IMG/VR virus record: IMGVR_UViG_3300025853_000189
Span: 1-43,083 of that record
DNA: 43,083 bases
Strand: one strand, 5' to 3'
Origin: a virus
Position 1 is the stretch's first letter; every line of letters starts with the position of its first letter. Shown here in pieces: positions 18,001 through 27,600 of this stretch. The notes under the pieces were generated by a model. It was not told the origin of the DNA. It saw only the letters and a program-made list of their open reading frames with translations, and did not search any database. Position numbers and translations under genes: made by a program.

Positions 18001-18547
18001 TAATGCTAGTACTTCTTATGGTAATATGGCTGCTCGTGCTAATAGCTTATACGACAGCAAAGAAAATGCTAGACTTAAATCTGATCTTACTTACGATCAA
18101 ACTGCTATAGGTCAAAAGAATAAACTAGCCGAAATGCAGAAGTATACTGATCTTATGAGAGCTAGAGGAGACGAACAAAGAGATCTACGAGATAGAGAAG
18201 ATACAGATAACTACTATTCTCAACTTGGACAAAACGTAGCAAGTGAAATTGGAACTAGTTTAGAAATATCAAAGCTCTTAAATGAACAATACCAAGCGCA
18301 GGTTCAAGCTAATATAGCAAATTCTATGAATCAATACGGTTATGATGCTCAAGGTAATTTAGTATTCAAGCAGCCAGGAGGACAACAGCCTAAACAACAA
18401 TGTCCTGAAGGACTGACTCCTTGCCCTAATGGAAATGGATGTTATGACCCTAATGTACAGTATAACGTGAGTCCGTGTAGAAATATGAATACTCCTGGGG
18501 GATTTGGAGGAGATTTCAATACTTTTTTACAACAATTTTTTACTTAA
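15086..18547 (+). CDS. Cargo-type virion protein with glycine zipper and G-P-S-H repeat-like motif
   Basis: A 1153-residue protein. It has a basic start (MKRSKRKYRRNYNMLAKKY), Gly/Gln-rich regions, a glycine-zipper segment at about residues 313-330 (IGNAIGGILGGIFG), the motif GPSHNEGGIPVF at about 396-407 followed by strands containing V-V-D-V-E-D-G-E-T-F-V-F-P-K-G, a long charged coiled coil at about 445-525, a Pro-rich linker, and a Cys-rich end (C-P-E-G-L-T-P-C-P-N-G-N-G-C). The GPSH-EGGIP module recurs in crAss-like cargo proteins as I recall. It is probably packaged and ejected with the DNA, with the glycine-zipper region able to enter membranes. It starts four bases after the muzzle-type gene. 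Confidence 0.6.
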   Translation: MKRSKRKYRRNYNMLAKKYAEGGQATGSLDQLRMIDEDKDTLQEKLLDVQKAMLGQETDTQFGANLASAVDAGRAVGNTFMNVSSLGLINPEEMGSSLLGNFQMAQMGGPINKYTDGEYVTSDSLYDPFNPNDPMFVGVPPTLGNLPTSTAPDGTQILTGSDGQESSVMPGGTVDDIQTFQNKKPFDWMGMLSQLSKSGALNNLGQQSPLSGMMGTLGQGVNQFKQAMDSGNTDRNIEAMGKQRDRVDDLKRIYGGRYNKEVSRGTDPRMQSYIQDLEGATTGDMFQKSPFQKMMELTQGAAQTGNQVFNQASDGIGNAIGGILGGIFGAEDGGMVPGYKDGGTVADYRNEDKLAEMQMAMSEPTPNAPTSGMQMDPMTGGVMIPEDFEGAAKLKGPSHNEGGIPVFTPAEGQGVVETEMEGDEVVDVEDGETFVFPKGKHTKQKEKREAEAMKLKEMLNDPKVQKDMFKVATIERRLQTLETEEKAHREQIIQEKRAKEQAEVQEKAEMDQMLAEGKHISQKGTYRQGGKVKSLTEAQKARLSEVYADVPDSYQDGAEVENKELPLGVTREQLRTIYDEAWSKIDNQLGYNKKEVDSGEAANEFARELTKIFKREKITGVALRDQNDPTRIEINDPSGIFAPAGGKDKKNESLLYSFKLPVNALGEIPGQLFNKENLPILEKAKKGFVDNLYVTSTMKPGLRNLTGKLERIKYKQKEQQEERDKQLALRKAQYEARGWALDDSFEQAPYSPPDFAFYPPGYPAGHPTREKEYEEKNWAPDETVSPEAAEQYAREQEELAKAREEEAARRARVTPDPVNPITRSPTVSGGSGSSGMPPAPATTPVTSIVEEGSLSSKPKIDINDPSTWPKTDDTGNPKIDIPQPNQGYGRRNYEITPGDRLGMSILQSAPEKMRDITEQNRLATDPNINFYENIGQRAEDTLNAGLESIYASKEQAGSRIGSDFKAALNTIRNASTSYGNMAARANSLYDSKENARLKSDLTYDQTAIGQKNKLAEMQKYTDLMRARGDEQRDLRDREDTDNYYSQLGQNVASEIGTSLEISKLLNEQYQAQVQANIANSMNQYGYDAQGNLVFKQPGGQQPKQQCPEGLTPCPNGNGCYDPNVQYNVSPCRNMNTPGGFGGDFNTFLQQFFT

Positions 18548-18557
18548 GATTAAAACA

Positions 18558-19067
18558 ATGAAAAACAGATATCAAAAAGGTTCTATCGTCAGTAAAATGT
18601 ACGGCCAATCACCTATGAGGGTAGACCCTACAGAAAGAATGATGGGTGAGCCAGAACAATATTTCTGGGGAGCATTGGTTAAAGCTATTCCTGCGGTACT
18701 TGGTGCGCTAGGCGGAGGCGGTGGTGGAGCTGCTGGCGGTGGTGGAATGGGCGGAGGTCTTATTGGTAATCTACTTGGTGGTATATTAGGTGGAGGTAAG
18801 GAACAACAACCACAACAACCTATGGCTGGTGGTCAACCTATTACTATTAACGCAGAAATGGGAGGAGCTATACCTAACAACTACAAAGGTTTTTCTAAAT
18901 TACCTGAGTCAGTACAACAGAAAATTAGTCCTACTTTAGCTAACCGATATATGAACGGTGGCATGGCTAAAAATAAACCTATGAATCAACAAATGATGTA
19001 CGGGGGTGCAGCAAAACGTAAATATGTTCTTGGAAGCGTAGTAAAGAACTTACTAGGCGGAATGTAA
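18558..19067 (+). CDS. Small glycine-zipper protein, putative ejection/channel component
   Basis: A 169-residue protein starting at ATG 18558 (leader TAAGATTAAAACA), 10 bases after the previous stop; an upstream start at 18504 would overlap that gene and is less likely. It contains one hydrophobic helix (FWGALVKAIPAVLGAL), a long poly-Gly tract and a zipper G-G-L-I-G-N-L-L-G-G-I-L-G-G-G closely like the zipper in the 1153-residue protein. Gln/Met/Asn-rich segments and a basic end (GGAAKRKYVLGSVVKNLL) follow. Glycine zippers allow tight helix packing in membranes, so this may build a channel during DNA delivery. No homologue is recognised by name; the role is inferred. Confidence 0.55.
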   Translation: MKNRYQKGSIVSKMYGQSPMRVDPTERMMGEPEQYFWGALVKAIPAVLGALGGGGGGAAGGGGMGGGLIGNLLGGILGGGKEQQPQQPMAGGQPITINAEMGGAIPNNYKGFSKLPESVQQKISPTLANRYMNGGMAKNKPMNQQMMYGGAAKRKYVLGSVVKNLLGGM

Positions 19068-19077
19068 TTTAACTACA

Positions 19078-21663
19078 ATGGGAAGATTCTACAAAACTAC
19101 TTCTATTCCTACAATAGATTATTCTTATAAGTATCCTTTTGAGGAACTACTTAGAGCTTCGCAGTATAAGCAAGCTAGACAGGATAAAGCTGTTCAAGAT
19201 CTTTATACAGCAAAAGATAAATTGTTGAATATAGATTATGTACCAGATACAGAAGATGAGGTTTACTTAAAACAAAAGCAAGCCCAGTATGATGATCTTC
19301 TCAATCAAGCATCTCAAATGGATCTCAGTGGAGGTACCGCATGGTTGAACAGACAGATAGATGATTATGTAGGAGATCCTAGATTAGCAGATATTGCATC
19401 TAATGCATTAACTGCAAAAGCATTAAAAGCTCAAAAAGATCAATTAATGATGTCTGGTAAGTATGATCCTAGAAATGAAATTGATGTTGTATCTATGATA
19501 AATCAGTTTCCAGAAGGTACCACAAGACTTCCTATGGATCTTTCATACAGAGCAGTTGTAGATAGTCAAGAGCTCACAAAAGGATTCTTTGATGATCTTA
19601 AAGACAATCCTATTGCATTTGATTTAAATAAACTTTTAGCTTATGCGGGAGGAGCAGCTTCAGAAAACGCTGCGAACAATGCAGAGTTTCTTTTATATCT
19701 ACAAAATCAATATCCTGATTTAGATATTAATAATAAGCAAGAGGTTCTAGAAAAAGTAAAACCTATAATGAATAAAGCAGCTTTAGAGTTTTATGAGTTA
19801 TATGGAGGAGGCTCTGGTGCTAATGGCCCTAATGGCCCTAATGGTGATCCTACAGATAGTGCTAATTCTTTTTATATACAAGAAGTGGTTAATCCTGTTG
19901 GGCAAGGGAGAAAGGCTAACGTACCTAAGGAAATGCTTGAAAAAACGGTATTAGGAACTTATAATACAGCAGGGGATTATTATAACTACACAATGCCTAC
20001 AGATAATCCTATCTATGCAAATCCTACAATAACTAAATCAGGATCTACTTCTATGGAAGAAGATGTAGAAAATCTCCATTTAACGGCTCTTGATATGTTT
20101 TATAATAGTGAAGAGTACTTAGACTTAGAAGGGTCTTCAAATCCTGAAGAGGAAACTAAATTAATAGAAGAGCTTAAAAAGAAAGCGGAGCTTATAGACC
20201 TTGACACAGGTATAAATCCTTTTGATGCTACTGATGCTCAAACTATGCTAAAAAAACATCCTTTTTATGAGGCAAATAAACATAAAGTAGAGAAATATAG
20301 AGGAGTGCAAGATTTCTTCTTAAACCTTCAAAAAGGTAACGCAAAAGGACAAAACGTTGGATTTAGACCTAAAGTAGGAGGAGACGGTAATTATACTCTT
20401 GTAAATGGTATTCCTTATATGGAGGGTACATTGGTCTTTACACAAGAACAAGGTAATCTAATGTTTGGAGAACAATCAGTTCTTGGAATAATGGGAGATG
20501 ATTGGGTAGATCAGTTAGTAGTTGGAGAAACTAACGGGTTATACGAAGATAGTAAGAACTTAATAGTAAAAAAAGGTGAATACTATGAAATGCCTGTTAG
20601 GGTTCCTGCAGGAACTGACATTTTTAGTAGCGCTGCTATTTATGACAGAGCTGCTGATCCTTCTAATAATAGAAAGGTTAATCCTAATTTAAGAACTGGA
20701 GAGATTGCAGGTATTCTTAAAAATATAAATCAAAAACAAGCAGAGCAGCAGATTGTTTTTTCTAATAAGTATAATAAACAAGTAGTAAAAGAAAGACTTA
20801 CATTAGATCCTGGTCAAGATCCCGCTAAAATAACTAGTGTATGGAATGCTTATAAAGAAAGAACTGAAAAATTTCTTAATGCTTTAGAAATGTCTAGCGA
20901 CAAAAAAGAAAAAATCTTAGAAATTTTTAGTACTAATCAGCAGGATATAATAAATCAAAATTCTACTGCAATAGATGATTTTAGTAATTTCTGGGCAAAC
21001 TCAATTCAACCTTTAGCTCAAGCTTATAAAGTAGCTAAAAATACTGCTATTAAAAATAATGTATCAGATGACGATTTTGCGCTTACAAAAACTACATATA
21101 AAGAATTACTTGAAAGACAACTAGGATTAGTAGGCGTAGAAGGTTTTAGTTCAGGAGATCCTACATCTCCTGATACATATGGAATATCTTCAGATTATAA
21201 AAGAATAGACAATCCTACGGTTTACAATGAGTCTATGAAAAATTGGGCAGTTTCTAAAGGATTAAAAGAAGCTCCTAGTCCTAGTAGTTACAGTAATCTT
21301 AATTGGAATACTGGTGTGCAGTCTATTTCAGATATATTAGGTGATAAAATTTCTTCTCCTTATTTATCTACTAAAGGATTAGAAATTCTAGATGGTTTAA
21401 ATAACTTTGCTAAATCTAAAGGATTAAATACAACTGTTTTTGGAATGGCAAGACCTGAAATAACGCAACGGATTTTAGCAGAAAACGGAGCAGACGTAGG
21501 GGACAAGACACAAACAGTTCATAGTGCTGGTAACGCTATAGATTTAGATATTCCTGAATCTATGCAAAAAGAACTTGCTACTTATTTTAATAATTTAGGA
21601 ATACCAGTAAAAGTTATCTATCATGATAATCATATGCATGTAGCATATGATTCTCCTTCATAA
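19078..21663 (+). CDS. Cargo-type virion protein with C-terminal M15-like peptidase domain
   Basis: An 861-residue protein. The N-terminal ~230 residues are mostly helical and charged, with an opening (MGRFYKTTSIPTIDYSY) like crAss-like cargo proteins. A Gly/Asn/Pro linker lies at about 248-260. Residues about 780-861 form a D-Ala-D-Ala/LAS-type peptidase-like domain: H815-S-A-G-N-A-I-D822-L-D, then H849 and H852-M-H854-V-A-Y-D at the end. H815, D822 and H854 are the expected zinc ligands, and these enzymes cut peptide bonds in peptidoglycan. Placed among ejected proteins, it could open the cell wall at the start of infection, as internal virion lysins do. No signal peptide is seen. Confidence 0.65.
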   Translation: MGRFYKTTSIPTIDYSYKYPFEELLRASQYKQARQDKAVQDLYTAKDKLLNIDYVPDTEDEVYLKQKQAQYDDLLNQASQMDLSGGTAWLNRQIDDYVGDPRLADIASNALTAKALKAQKDQLMMSGKYDPRNEIDVVSMINQFPEGTTRLPMDLSYRAVVDSQELTKGFFDDLKDNPIAFDLNKLLAYAGGAASENAANNAEFLLYLQNQYPDLDINNKQEVLEKVKPIMNKAALEFYELYGGGSGANGPNGPNGDPTDSANSFYIQEVVNPVGQGRKANVPKEMLEKTVLGTYNTAGDYYNYTMPTDNPIYANPTITKSGSTSMEEDVENLHLTALDMFYNSEEYLDLEGSSNPEEETKLIEELKKKAELIDLDTGINPFDATDAQTMLKKHPFYEANKHKVEKYRGVQDFFLNLQKGNAKGQNVGFRPKVGGDGNYTLVNGIPYMEGTLVFTQEQGNLMFGEQSVLGIMGDDWVDQLVVGETNGLYEDSKNLIVKKGEYYEMPVRVPAGTDIFSSAAIYDRAADPSNNRKVNPNLRTGEIAGILKNINQKQAEQQIVFSNKYNKQVVKERLTLDPGQDPAKITSVWNAYKERTEKFLNALEMSSDKKEKILEIFSTNQQDIINQNSTAIDDFSNFWANSIQPLAQAYKVAKNTAIKNNVSDDDFALTKTTYKELLERQLGLVGVEGFSSGDPTSPDTYGISSDYKRIDNPTVYNESMKNWAVSKGLKEAPSPSSYSNLNWNTGVQSISDILGDKISSPYLSTKGLEILDGLNNFAKSKGLNTTVFGMARPEITQRILAENGADVGDKTQTVHSAGNAIDLDIPESMQKELATYFNNLGIPVKVIYHDNHMHVAYDSPS
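19821..19845 (+). repeat. Short in-frame 9-base tandem repeat
   Basis: TAATGGCCC occurs twice in tandem (19821-19829, 19830-19838) followed by a partial third copy TAATGGT. It encodes repeated Asn-Gly-Pro units (ANGPNGPNGDP) in the linker of the 861-residue protein. It is likely a flexible spacer whose length can change by slippage; unit size 9 keeps the frame. Confidence 0.6.
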
Positions 21664-21677
21664 TTTATTATTACATC

Positions 21678-24600
21678 ATGGCTAAACAATTCAGACCTAT
21701 AGATAAATATTTTGAACAGTTTGAAGATTCTACCATAGAAGATTCTGTATTTCAATCAACCGAAAAAAATAAAGAGTCTGGAGAAAACGGAGACGAGACA
21801 GAAAGCCTTGTAGAGTCATTAAAACAAGCTGAAGTACAAAAGCAAAAAGCAACGCCAACTACTAAGGAAGAAGCTATAGATTACTATACTAATCCTAGAA
21901 AAGCTGGGTATCGTACTATACGATATATGGATCAAATCAGGGAACAGTCTAATAAATTAAAAGTAAGTTCTGATCCTAATTTTCAACCAACTAAAGATAA
22001 TACTTATTCTATCCAAGAAGATGTTTTAAGGAATGACATATTTATGCCTGGAGCTCGTATAGTGTGGAACTCTATGCAAAAAGCTATTGATGAAATACAA
22101 ATAAGTTCTTTAGAAGGTAGGATTATAGGAGCTACTGCAGAAATAGAAGCATTAAAAGAAACAGCACAAAAAAGAGCAGATAATTTATCTAAGCCTTTAG
22201 AATATACAGAAGAAGAGCAAGAAAGACTTACTGAACTAGAGAATGATATAAAAGATTACGAACAAGACATTCTTGAAAATAAACAAGAGCTAAAAGAAGA
22301 TGTAGATGTTTTAGGAGATTATTGGATACAACAAACAGAAATAGATAAACTTAAAAACAGTACTTCTATGTTTCCTGATAGCTGGAGAGAGCTTGCAGAT
22401 GGTATGGGAGGTACTATGTCTGAGATGTCTGCTTTTGTTGCTAGTATGCTTTTACCTGCTGTAGGTACTGCTATAGGAGTTGGAATATCTACTGGTACTG
22501 TGTCAGGTCTCTACTCTGGAGCAGTAACAAGTTGGAGTGGCCCTGGTGCTGTTTTTGCTGCTGGAGCTGGCGCTACTGCGGGATTTATAACGGGTGTTAT
22601 AGGTTCTGGTTTTGCTCAATATCATGCAAGAGAACATGAGTCTTATGCTGAAATGCAAGAAGCTTATAACGCTTTTATTGAAGGTAAAAAACGAGAATAT
22701 AGGCTTCATAATAACGGTAAAGAAATGCCTGAAAATGAGCTTAGGGCGGTAGAAAAAAAGGCTAGGCGTGATGTAAAAAGTGTTTATGCACAGAATATGG
22801 CACTGTTTACTACAGATGTTTTAGAACTAGGGGCTGTTTTTATTCCTTGGTCTAAATTTGCTTCACGACTTAACAACCTGAGTAGACTTAAACGTACAGC
22901 ATATAAGACAGGGACTATAGTTGGCGGATTTGGATTAGGTAGTGCTTGGGAAGGAAGAGAAGAAGGAGACCAGTTTTTAATTAAAAACAATTTTATAAGA
23001 GGTGTTTATGACGATCAAGATATTTCTACAATGCAGTCTCTTTTTAGCAGTAATGGATTTGCTTCTATTTTTTCTGAGACTACAAAAGGAATGGGAGTCA
23101 ATGCTTATAATAATGTATTTGATGAGAACTTTATAGCAGGAAGAACTAATAGCAAAGAGTTTGATGCTGCTGTAGCATCTGGTATGATGATCGGTGGTTT
23201 TATGGGAGGTTCCAGAACAACCGTAGGATTAAGTATGCAAGGAATAAATATTGCTAATGATAAACTAAGATATGGTTCCGAAGCTCAAGAATTTGCAGAT
23301 CAGATTTATGATAAATATGTAAATGCAGAGCAAGACAAAGCTAGTATGCAATGGTTTTGGGAAAGACTTAGTAAAAAAGGTGATATAAAAAATATCAAAA
23401 AAATCGTTAAAAGGCTACAAAGAAGTTTTCCTAAGCTATACGATGAAATGGATACAAAACTTCTATCAAGAATGATAGGAGAAGCTGATATAGCATATAA
23501 GATAGCAACAGGAGATACAGTTAAAGACTTAGATATTTATGAGCAAGAAATGCTTTTTAGGTCTATTATGGCTTTGCAGAAAAAGATGTACAATAATGAG
23601 CAAAGTAATAATAAATCTAAAGAAGAGTTAGACGAAATTATTGCAGCATTACCAGCTCCTAAAAGAGAAGAAGACCAAGGACTACCTGAACTTCAGCAAA
23701 AGAAAGCAGAACTAGCAGCCGCAGAAGGAATGCTAGAAGCTTTAGAAAAGGAAAAGATAAACGGAATATCTATAGAAGAGCTTTTAAAGCAAACAGAAGA
23801 AAAAGAACCTAATGTAAGACATCACATAGCTGCAAATCGAGCTCAAATAGCATATCTAAAAAATAAGCTAGAAGGTGTTGAGACAAAAGACGGAGAACAA
23901 ATTCCAGGTCTTAGAGAAGAGTATAGTAATATGCTCAAAGAATATGAGAAAAATGACAAAGCTGTGGTTGTTTCTGATGAATTGCAAGAAAAGACTAATG
24001 CTCACTCTAATAACTTAGCTGCTACTCACGCTAACGAAGCCTCTTATTATTCTTTAATAGGTTCTGCTCTAGACACCGAAAGTGGAATAAACAATGCTAT
24101 TGCAGTAAGAAACCATCCTTTCTTTGAAAAATATAATGATCTACTTAAAAAGAAGCAAGAAGCAAAAGAAGAAGAAGAGTTTATTCCAGCATTGGATCAA
24201 CAAGTAAAGCCAGGAAATACTGTAGAAGTAAAAACTCCAGAAGGCGCTACTGTTAGAGGGACTTATGTAGAAGAAACAGAAACTGATGAAGCCTCTGGAA
24301 AAGATATTACAACTGGAAGTGTAGTAGATGATAAAGGGAATAGAATAGGTATAGCTGATAACACACCTATAAGAGTTGTACAACCTAAGTCAGAAGTAGA
24401 AAAAGAGTTAGTAGAAACATTTGCTGAAAACGCAAATGAAAAAACAGAAAAAGAAGAAGAGACAAAACCTGGCCCAGAAGTAAAAACGCCAGAAGAGCCT
24501 GTAGAAGAACCTGCAGATAATCCTGAAAAAAAAGAAGTTCCTGAAAAAGAAAAAAATTCTAGCAGCACAGCTTCAGGGCAAAAACAATCTGATGAGAATA

Positions 24601-27600
24601 ATAAGACTCAGCCTGTCGGAGAGACCAAGGAGGGGGAGGAAGTAGAAAGCGAGCTTCCTGAAGAGCCAATAGGGACAGATACGGAAAAATCTGTAAAAGG
24701 TTCTATAAATGTAGGTGGTAATCTTGCTTCAGTAGAAGCAAAAGAGGCTGGTTTTAAGTTATATAACGCTTTATTAAAAATAGCAGCAAAACTTACAGAT
24801 ACTTTTACTGTAGAATATCAAATAAATCTAGATCCACTTCGATATGCAACAACTCCAGGATTATATGAAAAAATTCAAAACAGAGAAAAGCTAACTGTTG
24901 ACGAAATTAAACAGTTAAAACTAAAGGCTAAGTTTACAAATCCTATTTTAAGCGCTGTTGCTCCTGAATTATATATACTTGATTACAGAGGCGATAATCA
25001 ACGTGATTCTAAAAATGGCGCTGCTATACGTGATAAAATATATAAAGCATATTTAGCTAATCAAGTTGCTTATGGTACGGTAAGGATAGGATTCTCTAGA
25101 GGAGATAATATGATAGGAAGAGTTGTCTATAATTCTACAAAAGGAGACGTTAATTCAATAGCTAGCTTATTTATAGCAGACCCTAATAAAAATATTACCG
25201 CTAAACAGCGTGTTGGAGTAGTTCAGTCTGATGGAAATGTAGTACAAAGTGAGGACGATTCTATTGGCAGGCTTGCAACAATGAAAAAAAATCTCGCGGG
25301 ACAAATATATGCTTTTGTATATAATCCTTTTACTAGGAAAAAAATACCAGTTAAATTAAATACAAGAGACCTTTCTTCTGCAGAAATAGATCTTATTACA
25401 TTATTACTACTTAAAATAAGATCTAAAAAAGGAAACGAACTATCAGATTTTGCTAAAAATCTAACTAACCGTCAACTTTTAAACTTGCTTGTTACAACAT
25501 ATAACATGAAAGGAATAAGCGCATACGGTGCAGATTCTATAAATACAAGACTTGTTATTGAAAAAGGAGAAGTACGGTTTGATTTTAAAGATGGAAATAC
25601 TTATAAAGTACTAACGCCTAATAATCAGGAAGAATTTAAAAAATGGGCATCTCAACAAGGAGTATTAAAACGAAAAGTTAGCCAAAAATTATTAGGAAAA
25701 AGTGTATTTGAAGCTATTGCAGATGATACTATAAATGAAATAACTGTTTTAGGTAAAACATATAAAAGAGGAGTTAATGATGATTATATAAATGATTTTC
25801 TTACTAACGATAATGATTCAGATGCAACTACTCATACTTTAAGTACTGATATTACCTTAGACGCAAATGGAAGTCCTTTAAAAGTAGGAGCAACTCAAAT
25901 CTATTATGATACTAGTGTTCAATCAAAGGCTACATCAAAAAGAGGCCAAAGAAAAAAACAAAAACCTAAAAAGAAAAAATCTAGTGGTCAATCTACTACT
26001 ACTGAAAAATCTACAATACTTGAAAGAGTAAAAGCAAAAATAGCAGAGATAAAAGAAAACAAAACATTTATAAAACTAACTCCTGATGGTAAAAACTATG
26101 TAAATACACGTACAGGTAAAATTTATACAAGAGTAACTACATTTATAGGAGGAGAAGGAATAGTTGATGGCATAGAAGAAAAAGAGTCTATGCGAGAATA
26201 CAGAAAAAGGTTAGAAGAATTAGGCTACGAAGGAAAAGAACTAGAAAATAAATTAACGGTAGCATCCTCTCTTCGTATAGGAACTGCAATAGATGAATTT
26301 GTAAGAGATTTCTTTAGTGGAAATCTAAAGCCATTATCAAAATACAAAGTCGCAGATGAAAAAGCATTAGAGCAATTTAAGATTGCTTTAGAAAATTTAA
26401 AAAAACAATTTGACGAACGTGGTGAAACTGTACTAGCAGAAGATATTATTCTATACAATGATGAAGCAGGCGTAGCTGGAACAGTTGATTTGCTCACTTA
26501 TGATGAAAAAGGTGTATTTCGTATTTATGATATGAAAACCATGAGAGGTAATCAATTTACTGCTACTCATAGAGGCGGAGCTAATAAAGGAAAGTTTAAA
26601 TATGATACTCCTTATCGTAAAGGAGAGGACTCTAATAAAGTTAAACATCAGAAACAAACATCTCTTTATAGAATACTGTTAAATAATACACACGGAGAAA
26701 AAGCAGCAGAGTTAGGTATTATTCCAATTGTTGTACAATATGCCCCAGGAGAAGAAGAAACTAGTACACTTGAATTATTACCTACATTACCTGTAATTCC
26801 TTTAGATCAAGTTGCTGAAGCTACTATAGACGATGTACAGGAATCTACAGAGCCTGAAATGCAAAATCCTGTAGAAGAAACTGGCAAGCCTAGTCAAAAT
26901 GCTGAAGGAGAAGTAAATGCTGAAATAGATAATAAAAGCGAAGTAGGAAACAATGACGATATAGACAATGTCGAGCTTACTATGGAAGTGGGGCCAGAGT
27001 ATACAGAAGATACCTCTTCAGTAAAAATAAATGAAGATCAAGCCAGGTCTAGATTAAGAAGAATTTTAGGAGATTCTATACCTGTACAATTTCAAAAAAG
27101 TCTTATTAAAATAGCAGGGAAAGGTAGATATGCTTACGGTGTATTTAGAAAAGCCATGATTGTTCTGTCTGAGCAAGCTGTTAATGGGGCAGAGTTTCAC
27201 GAAGCAGAACATGCAGTAGAATTTCTTTGGTTAAGCGATCAGCAGCTAAAAGAATTAAACGCAGAAACTGCAAAAACTTATGGAAAAGCTACTCAAGAAG
27301 AAATTGATAAAGTAAAAGAGCAGTATAAGAAGTATAATCTAAGTGATGAAATGGCTGCTCATATTCATTATGCAGAGCTAAGAGCAGAAGACTATCGAAT
27401 GTATGCTCTTGCAGGAGAAGAAATGGGTTTTACAGGTAAAACTCTAAGATGGTTTAAAAAACTGAAATACTCAGTTGAGTATTTTGCAAATCCAAATAAA
27501 GCCTTCACTACTGATTTACTATTTGCTAGAATGTCTAGCGGTTACTATGCTAAAAAAGATCCGATACCTGAAAAAATAGAAAAGTGGGCAAAAGGAGACG

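Noticed and set aside
24263-24568. 101-residue Ser/Phe-rich minus-strand frame
   Set aside because: It mirrors the acidic Glu/Pro/Lys linker of the giant protein, which produces Ser/Phe-rich antisense frames.
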